Below, one piece after another: positions 46,592 to 55,280 of a stretch of 64,000 nt of DNA. This stretch comes from Bacteroidetes bacterium GWF2_35_48. Its GTDB lineage: Bacteria; Bacteroidota; Bacteroidia; Bacteroidales; GWF2-35-48. The stretch is taken from NCBI GenBank assembly GCA_001769125.1, contig MEOG01000103.1, positions 22,322 to 86,321 of the forward strand, read 5' to 3'. The first letter of the stretch is position 1. Every line of letters starts with the position of its first letter. The notes beneath the pieces were generated by a model. That model did no database searches. It was given only the letters and a program-made list of their open reading frames with translations, and was not told the origin of the DNA. The position numbers were made by a program, and so were the translations under genes.

Positions 46592-48061
46592 TTACCTTCT
46601 AAGCAAAGCCGAAGATGCACCACCTGCAGAAAATTCAGGGGTTGAAGTCTTCACTTTTTTGCCATTCAGAACCGATAATGCCTGATCGAGATCTGCGATA
46701 ATATCGTCAGGATGCTCGCCACCAACACACAGTCTAATTAAATTTGCAGGAATGTCAGCAATTTTTCTTCCTTCTTCGCCTTGTTGCGAGTGCGTTGAAA
46801 TCGCCGGAATTGTTGCAACAGATTTGATTCTTCCAAGGTCGGTTGCTCTCCAGATGCGCTGTAATGCGTCAAACACATCGCGTGTATCCTGAGCTGTTCC
46901 TTTTACCCGGAACGACATCAAATGACCGTAACGGTTAACTTTTTTCTTATAAAGTTCGTCGTGTTCAGAATCTACTAGTACTAAATATTTAGATGCAAGT
47001 TTATGAAGCGGATGGGATTCTAACCCGAGATAATCTACTCTTTCAATATTTTTATGTTTTTCAAGAAATTTGGCAACTTGCATTGTGCTGCGGCTCATTA
47101 AATCCATTTTAGAACGAAGCGTGCGAATATCATTCAAAGAAAGAATTGCATTCATAGGAGAAATATTCGGACCATTATCGCGATTAGGAAGCGCTTTGAT
47201 ATACATTCCAAAATTTGCTTTGAGCGCATCGTTTTCGATTCTCAAATGGGATAAATTATTTTTTGCAATAACTGCTCCTGCAATACCAAATCCACTTGTA
47301 GTAAGCGATTTCGTTACAGACTGAATAACAATATCAGCACCCCATTGCAACGGTCTCATCAGTGCAGGAGAAGCAACCGTACCGTCAATAATTAATGGAA
47401 TACCATGTTTATGGGCAATTTTCGCGACTTTTTCAAGATCAAAGAAGGCTTGCCCGGGATTGCTAGGCATTTCGCCGTAAAGGAAACGTGTATTTTTATC
47501 AATTTTTGATTCCCATTCTTTAAGATCATTTGAATTTACAATCTTTCTCCATTCGAGATTTTTTTCCTGATCTTTTCTTATTGCAAATTGTTGGAATGTT
47601 CCTCCATAAACCTGACATGTTGCAACAAAATTGATTTTCTGATTTGGTTTTTTTGGGTCATAAATTAAAAAAGGATCACAGGCGCTTTGAATAGCAGCCA
47701 TTCCAGATGCTGTAGCACAGCAAGAGGTTTCAATGTCAGAACCATATCCTTCTAAAAGAGCCAAAACTCCTTCGAGGTAATACATACTTGGATTTCCTAT
47801 ACGAGAATAACACCATGTAGGAATCTGATAACCCAGTGCGGCTTCCATCTCATCGGAATCGCGGTATGCCTGTGAAGCAGACATATAAATTGGCTCAATG
47901 GTAGATCCCTGATTGAAATCTAAAGCTTCCTGCATAGAATATAATCCATGCACGGCGATTGTATCAAAGCGGCATTTTTTCATGTTTTTGATGTAATCTG
48001 AATGCCATTTGGCAGAACGCCTTGCAGCATCTGTGTAAAATTTTAATCCTTTTGAACTCAT
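46592..48061 (-). CDS. Cys/Met-metabolism PLP enzyme (O-acetylhomoserine sulfhydrylase-like)
   Basis: A 489-residue PLP-dependent enzyme of the cystathionine gamma-synthase/MetY family. Seen are the substrate/PLP loop YSRIGNPSMYYLEGVLALLEG near 84-104, the stacking region ATASGMAAIQS, the aspartate in LIIDGTVASP and the Schiff-base lysine in SVTKSLTTSGFGIAGA near 250. The N-terminal 35 residues exceed common MetY length. It probably makes homocysteine from O-acetylhomoserine and sulfide; a gamma-lyase or gamma-synthase role cannot be excluded. A TATTTTTG box is at 48095-48102. Confidence 0.88.
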   Translation of the reverse strand: MSSKGLKFYTDAARRSAKWHSDYIKNMKKCRFDTIAVHGLYSMQEALDFNQGSTIEPIYMSASQAYRDSDEMEAALGYQIPTWCYSRIGNPSMYYLEGVLALLEGYGSDIETSCCATASGMAAIQSACDPFLIYDPKKPNQKINFVATCQVYGGTFQQFAIRKDQEKNLEWRKIVNSNDLKEWESKIDKNTRFLYGEMPSNPGQAFFDLEKVAKIAHKHGIPLIIDGTVASPALMRPLQWGADIVIQSVTKSLTTSGFGIAGAVIAKNNLSHLRIENDALKANFGMYIKALPNRDNGPNISPMNAILSLNDIRTLRSKMDLMSRSTMQVAKFLEKHKNIERVDYLGLESHPLHKLASKYLVLVDSEHDELYKKKVNRYGHLMSFRVKGTAQDTRDVFDALQRIWRATDLGRIKSVATIPAISTHSQQGEEGRKIADIPANLIRLCVGGEHPDDIIADLDQALSVLNGKKVKTSTPEFSAGGASSALLRR

Positions 48062-48256
48062 AATATTTCGGTTTTAAATTATTTGCAGAGTTTTCAAAAA
48101 TAATAAGAATTTTTACTTAACCATCTTTCATGGGGGAAAAATGGAATATGTTTAATAAAAGGTTTTACAGTGTTGTTGTGAAATGGCTATAAGTTTCGCT
48201 GATCCATTGAGCACATTTTCCTCCAAAATCATTTGTAATAATTCGTTTCTGTAAAT

Positions 48257-50590
48257 TCAAAACAGTTTTTTATTACCGGAGACAATTTCATCAAGAACTT
48301 TTTTTGTAAGAATCTCTGAATTGTAGCTTTTCTGTAACATTTCAAAGGGGATAATGAATGTGCATCCCTCTTTATAAGCGCTGCAACCCCATGCAGTTTT
48401 TCCTTTTATCATTTTACCTTTCTTGCATTTCGGGCATACAAGAATTTCTGGTTTTTCTGCTTTTTCTTTTGTTGATTTTTCTTCTTTCTTTTCAAAAGAA
48501 ACATCGAAATTATTATTTAAAATCAATATGCCGTCTTCCTTATTATTATTGACTGTAAACCCTTTGATAATGCTTGTTTTTCCTTTTTGTATAAGTGTAA
48601 AAATTTGTTTCTCGCTTAACTTTTTCCCGAACAATTCAAAAGGAATTTTAAAATTACATCCCTGTTGATATGCGCTGCATCCGTAAGCTGTTTTGCCTTT
48701 AATAATTTCTCCGCTTTTACATTTCGGACAATTTGTTTTTGCATTTAATTTTTCTGCATCCGGCTTCTCTTTTATTGTTTCATTGGCTTGCCCCTTTTGT
48801 TCTGGTTGCTCAACAGATATTCTTTTTCCCGTTTCTTTCCGCACTTCCTCTACTAATTCGCTTACCATTTTTTTCATTTCATCAAGAAAAATATGGGGAT
48901 CGTAATTTCCTTTTTCTATTAATCGTAATTTTTTTTCCCACAAGCCGGTAAGCTCAACAGATTTCAGCAACTCGTTGTTTATAGTTCCGATAAGCCCTAT
49001 ACCCGTATTTGTTGGCATAATACTTTTCCTCTGCCTGATAATATAATTTCGCTTAAATAATGTTTCAATAATATTTGCACGGGTTGAAGGTCTTCCGATT
49101 CCATTTTCTTTCATAGCATCTCTGAGCTCCGGATCGTCAACCTGCTTGCCGGCTGTTTCCATGGCGCGTAACAGCGTTGCTTCTGTATGGGGCTTTGGAG
49201 GCTGTGTTTGTTTTTCCTGTAAATCGGGTTGATGCGGACCGTGCTCTCCCTTTTTAAATTCAGGCATTTCCTGTAGCTCATCGTCTTTAGAATCGTCTTC
49301 TTTTTTAGGATATAATATTCTCCATCCTGGTTCAAGAATAACTTTTCCGGTTGCTGAAAATTCATGTTCGTCTACATTGCCTATTACAGTAGTATTTGAA
49401 GCGACACAGTCGGGGTAAAATGCAGCGATGAATCTTCTCGCGATGGCATCATACACCTGCTTTTCCTGCACAGGAAGCCCTGATGAAGGATTAATTCCTG
49501 TAGGAATTATTGCATGGTGGTCGGTTATCTTACTGTCGTCAAAAACTTTTTTTGATTTGCGAATGGTGTTTTTCAGCAAAGGTTCTGTAAATGGGGTGTA
49601 TGGCTTTAGTCCTTTTAATAGAGAAGGAATTTTCTCGTGCATTGCTTCGGGAAGATAGCTTGTATCTACTCTCGGATAAGAAACAAATTTCTGTTCATAC
49701 AAATGCTGCACGTATTTCAAGGTATCTTCAGCAGTAAAGCTGAATTTTTTGTTACATTCCACCTGCAAAGATGTTAGGTCAAATAATGGCTGAGGATGCT
49801 CATTTGCTTTCTTTTTTGTAGAAGAAACAATTTCAAAATCTTTGTCTTTTATTTCCTCAAGAATTACCAGCGCATCTTCTTGTTTTGGGAATTTTCGTTT
49901 TGTAGAATTAAAAATTACTTCGCGGTATTTTGTTTTAAGTTCCCAGTATATTTCAGGTTTGAAATTCAAAATTTCTAAATGACGGCTTACAATTAAAGCG
50001 AGCGTTGGAGTCTGCACTCTGCCAATTGACAACACACCTTTTCCCTGCGCATATTTTGTAGTGTACAATCTGCTTGCATTCATCCCTAAAAGCCAGTCGC
50101 CGATAGCGCGCGCATTGCCTGCTGCATAGAGCAAATCGTAATCTTTACTGTCTTTTAATTTTTGAAATCCTTCTTTTATTGCTTCATCTGTGAGAGACGA
50201 AATCCAAAGTCTTTTAACCTGTTTTTTGCACCCAGCAAGAGAGAGCACCCAACGTTGAATTAATTCTCCCTCAATACCGGCATCACCACAATTTATTACT
50301 TCATCGCATTGTTCAATCAATGATTTTAAAGTATCAAATTGTTTCTGCACACCTTTGTCGTTAATAACTTTTATCTGAAATCGTTGAGGTATCATAGGAA
50401 GATTCCACAAGGACCATCGCTTCCATTCTTCAGTATAATCATCAGGTGTTTTAAGTGTACACAAATGACCGAATGTCCAACTGATAAAATATCCGTTGCC
50501 CTCAATATATCCGTCACGTCTGGAATTTGCTCCGAGTATTCGTGCCAGCTCTTTTCCCACACTTGGTTTTTCTGCAATACAGAGTTTCAC
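48257..50590 (-). CDS. topB: DNA topoisomerase III
   Basis: A 777-residue type IA topoisomerase. The TOPRIM domain (1-140, CIAEKPSVGKELARILGA; DAGIEGELI) precedes IGRVQTPTLALIV near 190 and the active-site tyrosine region KFVSYPRVDTSYL near 300. GIGRPSTRANIIETLF is near 490. Two C-terminal zinc-ribbon-like repeats follow (CPKC...YGCSAYQQGCNFKIPFE and CPKC...WGCSAYKEGCTFIIPFE, near 640-690 and 715-755). It relaxes negative supercoils and decatenates. TopB copies are often on mobile islands in Bacteroidota, but nothing mobile flanks this one. The 195-bp gap downstream (48062-48256) shows no convincing gene. Confidence 0.95.
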   Translation of the reverse strand: MKLCIAEKPSVGKELARILGANSRRDGYIEGNGYFISWTFGHLCTLKTPDDYTEEWKRWSLWNLPMIPQRFQIKVINDKGVQKQFDTLKSLIEQCDEVINCGDAGIEGELIQRWVLSLAGCKKQVKRLWISSLTDEAIKEGFQKLKDSKDYDLLYAAGNARAIGDWLLGMNASRLYTTKYAQGKGVLSIGRVQTPTLALIVSRHLEILNFKPEIYWELKTKYREVIFNSTKRKFPKQEDALVILEEIKDKDFEIVSSTKKKANEHPQPLFDLTSLQVECNKKFSFTAEDTLKYVQHLYEQKFVSYPRVDTSYLPEAMHEKIPSLLKGLKPYTPFTEPLLKNTIRKSKKVFDDSKITDHHAIIPTGINPSSGLPVQEKQVYDAIARRFIAAFYPDCVASNTTVIGNVDEHEFSATGKVILEPGWRILYPKKEDDSKDDELQEMPEFKKGEHGPHQPDLQEKQTQPPKPHTEATLLRAMETAGKQVDDPELRDAMKENGIGRPSTRANIIETLFKRNYIIRQRKSIMPTNTGIGLIGTINNELLKSVELTGLWEKKLRLIEKGNYDPHIFLDEMKKMVSELVEEVRKETGKRISVEQPEQKGQANETIKEKPDAEKLNAKTNCPKCKSGEIIKGKTAYGCSAYQQGCNFKIPFELFGKKLSEKQIFTLIQKGKTSIIKGFTVNNNKEDGILILNNNFDVSFEKKEEKSTKEKAEKPEILVCPKCKKGKMIKGKTAWGCSAYKEGCTFIIPFEMLQKSYNSEILTKKVLDEIVSGNKKLF

Positions 50591-50626
50591 TTTGGTTTTT
50601 TTATATTAATATTTTCGGATAATGAT

Positions 50627-50679
50627 AATTGGAATTGTATGGTACAATCGTTCCATGGAACGATTCCACATTCCAATTC
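50627..50679. repeat. CATG-centred palindrome, copy B
   Basis: The perfect 20-bp palindrome AATCGTTCCATGGAACGATT (50646-50665) lies within imperfect outer arms (AATTGGAATTGTATGG versus CCACATTCCAATT). It sits between topB and the histidine kinase gene. It is the partner of copy A (18097-18116) with two compensated base-pair changes, and the outer GAATGTGG/GTAC words are also shared in inverted orientation. Confidence 0.85.
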
Positions 50680-50682
50680 TAA

Positions 50683-51981
50683 TCATTTAATTTCTACATC
50701 TGCTTTAAAAGAAAATCCTTTCCCATCGTTATTGCCAAACAAATAATTTGCATTCACAGATTTTACTCTGCTGATAATATTTTTTAATCCCATCCCGGCT
50801 TTTGAACTCATAAAAACATCATCAAAGACAAAGCCGGAGCCATCGTCCGTATAATCAAGCTTAAGAAAATTATTCTCAATACAAAGCCGGATAACAATAT
50901 TTAAAGCATTCGCATGTTTCAGCGTATTATTTATTAATTCTTCTGTGATACGAAAAAGCACTATTTCGAACCCTGAATCAAGTCTGGTAGTATAATTCTC
51001 TGAACGAAAATCTATTTTTATTTTACCTGTAGCTTGAATTTTTTTTGTAAGCGACTCCATTGCTTTTACCAAGCCATAATCACTAATGACGCGGGGAGTA
51101 AGATTATCGGAAATTGTTCGTATGTTTGAAATAGCCTCATCAATTAATTCATTGGTATATTTAATAAATTTTTCTTTTTCATCTTTTTCAATTTCATCAG
51201 ACGCCAGCTCATTCGCATAGAGTTTTATTGTTGAAAGAAGCGGACCCAGGCCATCGTGCATTTCTTTTGCAAAGCGTTTGCGTTCTCTTTCTTCGGTATC
51301 GAGATTTGCTTTAAGAATTTTCCTTTCAAATTCTCTTCTTTCGGTAATGTCATGCGCGATGGTAAGTATTCTCTGCTCTCCTTCATAGTCAACCACCCTT
51401 GAGCTCATTTCGAGAAAAATAATTTTTTTATCTTTCGTCCAATGTTCAGACTCATAAATATGTTTTCCGTTTTTCTTGATGATTTCTATGTTTGGCTTTA
51501 CAAGGTTGATGTATTTTGGTGTTTTAATATCCTGAAAATTCATTTCAACAAGTTCTTCTCTTGTGTAACCCAATTTGCGGCAAGCCTCGTTGTTTACTTC
51601 AATAATATTACCCTCAAAATCGGCAATAAAAACTTCATCGCTGCTGGTATCAAAAATTGTTTTAAATCTTTTTTCTGAGCCGAGTAATTCTTCCTGAGAA
51701 TGCCTGAGCAAGGAGAGAATACGCTCAATACTAACTAATGCAATTATAAAAAAAATGGAAATTATTATGTCAAAAACATAGTTTTGTAAATGTATTTTAT
51801 AATTGTTTTCTAACAAATAAAAAAACAAGTCGCTAACCCTTTTAAGCGTCATCAGAAAAAAAGCAACAGCCATAATAACCCACGACTTCCGGCTGCGCGC
51901 CACACGTAAAAGGCGTATGCTCAAAACAACAGGAACCAGTTGAATTGCAACAGAAAAAGCTATCAGTAAAATGGTATTCAT
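50683..51981 (-). CDS. PAS-domain sensor histidine kinase (NarL/DegS type)
   Basis: A 432-residue inner-membrane kinase. Three hydrophobic segments (about 3-22, 34-56, 68-88) are followed by a PAS domain (about 100-215). HisKA_3 has the phospho-acceptor His242 in RFAKEMHDGLGPLLS. The HATPase_c domain (about 330-430) has ELINNTLKHANA (N box), DDGSGF (G1) and AGMGLKNI. This class signals to LuxR-type response regulators, but none is adjacent, so it is an orphan here. A TACATTTG box (52001-52008) lies 20 nt upstream of the start. Confidence 0.93.
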   Translation of the reverse strand: MNTILLIAFSVAIQLVPVVLSIRLLRVARSRKSWVIMAVAFFLMTLKRVSDLFFYLLENNYKIHLQNYVFDIIISIFFIIALVSIERILSLLRHSQEELLGSEKRFKTIFDTSSDEVFIADFEGNIIEVNNEACRKLGYTREELVEMNFQDIKTPKYINLVKPNIEIIKKNGKHIYESEHWTKDKKIIFLEMSSRVVDYEGEQRILTIAHDITERREFERKILKANLDTEERERKRFAKEMHDGLGPLLSTIKLYANELASDEIEKDEKEKFIKYTNELIDEAISNIRTISDNLTPRVISDYGLVKAMESLTKKIQATGKIKIDFRSENYTTRLDSGFEIVLFRITEELINNTLKHANALNIVIRLCIENNFLKLDYTDDGSGFVFDDVFMSSKAGMGLKNIISRVKSVNANYLFGNNDGKGFSFKADVEIK

Positions 51982-52048
51982 AATTGAAATTTTACAATCA
52001 CAAATGTAAACAAAACATTAGATTTTTTAAATACGTTACGCAAAATGT

Positions 52049-52097
52049 GGAAGATGGAAGTTGGAAGATGGAAGTTGGAAGTTGGAAGTTGGAAGTT
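52049..52097. repeat. Heptamer array GGAAGAT/GGAAGTT
   Basis: Seven consecutive 7-bp units: GGAAGAT, GGAAGTT, GGAAGAT, then four GGAAGTT. The array is enclosed by GTGGAAG...CTTCCAC, so its ends can pair. Confidence 0.9.
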
Positions 52098-52130
52098 GGA
52101 CTTCCACAATTTTCGTAACATCACTTACTA

Positions 52131-52165
52131 AAAAACAAAAAAAGGCTTGTCTTTTCAAACAAACC
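52131..52165 (-). terminator. Terminator of the second M16 peptidase gene
   Basis: On the minus strand, GG-T-TTGT, loop TTGAAAAG, ACAA-G-CC is followed by TTTTTTTGTTTTT. It ends transcription coming from 52190 and upstream. Confidence 0.75.
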
Positions 52166-52189
52166 TCTTTGATCTTCTTTTTATAAATT

Positions 52190-54994
52190 TTATAAATTTT
52201 CGGGTTTGAGCATAACGCGAACCCTGTTTTTGGGATCAAGATATTTAGTTGCTGCTTCTTTTATTTTAGCGACAGTAAGGCTTTTTACTGTTTGTTCAAA
52301 ATCAGAAAAACCATCAGGGGAATCGCCATGGAAGTAGAAGCCTTTTAGCGTATTGAGCCAGTAATTATTTTCTCTGAGATTGGTTTCCCTGTCTCTTAAT
52401 TTTTGCTCTTTTGCTTTGTTAAGGTCTATTTCAGTAGGTCCGTCTTTTCTTAATTTTTCAATTTCAGCCATAACACCTTCAGAAAGCCTGTCAATATTAT
52501 CAGGTGAGCAGGGGAAGAAAATCAAAAAATTATATTTTCCATTTGGATAATGCGTTAATTGCGGATAAGAAGAAATTGTGTAAACGCCACTCTTGTCTTC
52601 ACGGATTGTTTCTATGAGCTTAATGTTTAGAATCAAACTCAACACTTCAATTTCAATTTTATTTTTCTGATTCCACTCAAAATTTCCGGGGAAACTCATG
52701 TAAACAAAACTTTTATCTTCTTTTCCTTTTAACACTTTTTTGTCAACAATTCCTTTAGGCATTCCAACATTAAGGTCTTTGAAAGATTCTTCTCTTTTAA
52801 CTTCCGGCAAACCTCCAATATATTTTGCAATAAGGGGTTCTGCAATTTTCTGATCAATATTTCCAACAAAAACAAAAGTGAAGTTAGAAGGGTCTCCAAA
52901 CCTTTGTTTGTATACATAATCAACTCTTCCTAATTTTGCTTCTTCAAGACGTTTTATTGTCATGGGTTTTTTACGAGGGTGATTTACAGACATTGTTGTT
53001 GTGATTGAATCTCTCCACACCATTTCAGGATTTGTACTGTTGTTTTCCAGCATTCCTTTGCTTTTATTTATATAGGAAGTAAAAGCCGTTTCATCTTTTC
53101 TTGGAGCAGTAAAATATAAATAAGTAAGTTGAAGCAAGGTTTCAAAATCTTTCGGTGTACAGCTACCATTCATGCCCTCATCTGTTTCATTAATAAAAGG
53201 TGTAACATTTACCGTTTTATCTGAAAGATATTTGTCGAGTTCCATATTGTCAAATTCTCCCAATCCGCTTTCGCTGATTACGTCTGCTGCTATTTCTGCG
53301 GCAACGGCATCCTGATCTTTATTGTTTGACCAGCCTCCCTTGCTGAAAGCAGAAAATTGTATTTCATCCTGTTTGAAATCTGTATTTTTCAAAATAACTT
53401 TTATTCCATTATTCAGAGTCCATTCAGAATATCCTAATTTTTTATTTTCCGTTTTTTTAGCAACGTTACCGGGAGTAGGTTCTTTGCTTACAAGCGGCTT
53501 TGTTATCACTTTGTCTTCATAAGGTTTTAAATCTTTATTTTTTACTGTTGTGATAATTTCTTTAACTTTGGCTTCAGTGGGGACTTTTACATCGTCTTTT
53601 TCAGGTGCCATAATTACAGCAACAAGATTTTTATCTGTTATCCATTGTTTGGCGAGCGCATTAACATCTTCTAATTTAATATCCGGAATATATTTCTGAC
53701 AAAGCTCCCAATCAACTTCAAGCCCGGGAAGTGGATCCTGATCCATAAAATGGCCTCTTAGTTCTGAAAGGATAGACTGTGATTTCCGTTTATTTCTTTC
53801 ATTGTATTGCTTTTCAACTTCTTTTAAAAAAGATTTTTTCTCTCTATCCAATTCTGTTTGTGTGAAACCAAAACGCTTTACCCTTTCATTTTCTTCCACA
53901 ATTGTTTCAAGTCCTTTTTCAAGACCTGTATTTTGAGTCAAAGCAAATGAAATATAAATATCTTTTGGTCCTAAAAATTTGGTATACATACACGCAGCCT
54001 GCATGAAAGGAGGTGTTGCAAGCAGTGTAAGTTCCTGAAGACGTTTTGATATCATCATACTAAAAAGATTCTGTGCAAGCGAAGTACGGTAATCTTTTAC
54101 AGTAACCTGTTTAAACTCGGGATGCTTGTAGAAAAGCTGCGCGGTTGTCATGGGTGCTTCTTTATCTGTTACGATTGAAATTAAAATATCATCATGATCA
54201 GGTATATCGGCATTTTCTTTTTTTCTTGGATTTGTAGCTTTAGGAATTTTTGAAAAAACATCTTTAATTTTTTGTTCCATCATTTTCTCATCGAAATCTC
54301 CAACTGCAATAACAGCCATAAGATCGGGTCTGTACCAGTCGCGGTAAAAACGCTTCAGCGCATCGTGTGGACATTTATCAACTATATCCATAGTGCCAAT
54401 AGGCAAGCGTTTTGCGAATTTTGAATTATGAAAAATTACAGGAAGATATTTCTGCATCATACGATCCTGCGCGCCGCGCCCCATTCTCCATTCTTCATGA
54501 ATGACACCGCGTTCCTTATCAATTTCTTCTCCCTCGTAAGAAACATTGCATGCCCAATCGTAAATTACAAGTAGACCTTTGTCAAGAATCGGCATACTAT
54601 CCAATGGAACAGTTATTCCGTAAACAGTCTGGTCAAAAGACGTAAAGGCATTTACCTCAGCTCCGAATTTCATTCCGATTGATTCCAGATAATTTACTAA
54701 TTCATGTTTTGGAAAATTTTTAGTTCCGTTAAACGCCATGTGTTCGCAAAAGTGCGCGAGCCCTAATTGGTCTTCATCCTCATCAATGGAACCAGCTTTA
54801 ACAGCAATTGAAAGCTCTGCGCGGTTTTTGGGATTATCGTTTTTAACGATGTAATACGTCATCCCGTTATCTAATTTTCCTGTAATGATTTTTTTATCAA
54901 ACGGAATTTTAGAATTCAAATCAAGCGCACCCTGCGACCATGCAGATAAGATACCTGCTGCAAGAAATAATGCAAGAAAAAGTATTCGTTTCAT
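52190..54994 (-). CDS. M16-family zinc metallopeptidase, secreted
   Basis: A 934-residue M16 peptidase with signal peptide (residues 1-21, LSAWSQ) and zinc motif HFCEH at 81-85, plus the downstream glutamate in GVIHEEWRMGRGA (near 156). There are four M16-type domains in two halves, with the C-terminal unit inactive. It resembles the PqqL/zinc-protease branch and is probably periplasmic. The sequence is only distantly similar to the lipoprotein M16 at 5332, so the two are not a recent duplication. A strong promoter lies at 55036-55066 and a terminator at 52131. Confidence 0.94.
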   Translation of the reverse strand: MKRILFLALFLAAGILSAWSQGALDLNSKIPFDKKIITGKLDNGMTYYIVKNDNPKNRAELSIAVKAGSIDEDEDQLGLAHFCEHMAFNGTKNFPKHELVNYLESIGMKFGAEVNAFTSFDQTVYGITVPLDSMPILDKGLLVIYDWACNVSYEGEEIDKERGVIHEEWRMGRGAQDRMMQKYLPVIFHNSKFAKRLPIGTMDIVDKCPHDALKRFYRDWYRPDLMAVIAVGDFDEKMMEQKIKDVFSKIPKATNPRKKENADIPDHDDILISIVTDKEAPMTTAQLFYKHPEFKQVTVKDYRTSLAQNLFSMMISKRLQELTLLATPPFMQAACMYTKFLGPKDIYISFALTQNTGLEKGLETIVEENERVKRFGFTQTELDREKKSFLKEVEKQYNERNKRKSQSILSELRGHFMDQDPLPGLEVDWELCQKYIPDIKLEDVNALAKQWITDKNLVAVIMAPEKDDVKVPTEAKVKEIITTVKNKDLKPYEDKVITKPLVSKEPTPGNVAKKTENKKLGYSEWTLNNGIKVILKNTDFKQDEIQFSAFSKGGWSNNKDQDAVAAEIAADVISESGLGEFDNMELDKYLSDKTVNVTPFINETDEGMNGSCTPKDFETLLQLTYLYFTAPRKDETAFTSYINKSKGMLENNSTNPEMVWRDSITTTMSVNHPRKKPMTIKRLEEAKLGRVDYVYKQRFGDPSNFTFVFVGNIDQKIAEPLIAKYIGGLPEVKREESFKDLNVGMPKGIVDKKVLKGKEDKSFVYMSFPGNFEWNQKNKIEIEVLSLILNIKLIETIREDKSGVYTISSYPQLTHYPNGKYNFLIFFPCSPDNIDRLSEGVMAEIEKLRKDGPTEIDLNKAKEQKLRDRETNLRENNYWLNTLKGFYFHGDSPDGFSDFEQTVKSLTVAKIKEAATKYLDPKNRVRVMLKPENL

Positions 54995-55035
54995 ATAAAA
55001 TAATTTAATTATTGATACAGATATTTATGAAAAGC

Positions 55036-55066
55036 CAAAGGTATATTTCATTTTGAAAAAGCCAAA
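55036..55066 (-). promoter_or_regulatory. Promoter of the second M16 peptidase gene
   Basis: On the minus strand, TTTG (plus 55063-55066), a spacer of exactly 19 nt, then TACCTTTG (55036-55043), about 41 nt before the start codon. The rest of the gap (55067-55280) shows only short repeated words (GTTGATGATT twice) and no gene. Confidence 0.75.
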
Positions 55067-55280
55067 GATATTCGGTAAAAATGAGTTTTTGGCAGGTAAG
55101 TGCGACTTATCAGGCAGTAAAATACCTGATATTTAAAACAAGAAAATGTCCAATATTCAATATTCAACAAACAACATTCTACAACGAAAAGCCTGTTGAT
55201 GATTGATTATTTGACCTGCCTGCTGTAGGTATGGTGTTGATGATTAATCATTTTTAACGAACAGAATTTAACATTAAACA

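Noticed and set aside
48062-48256. Possible small gene or remnant between metY-like and topB genes
   Set aside because: Short frames (26-31 codons) exist on the minus strand in two phases with no similarity I recognise and no ribosome-binding site.
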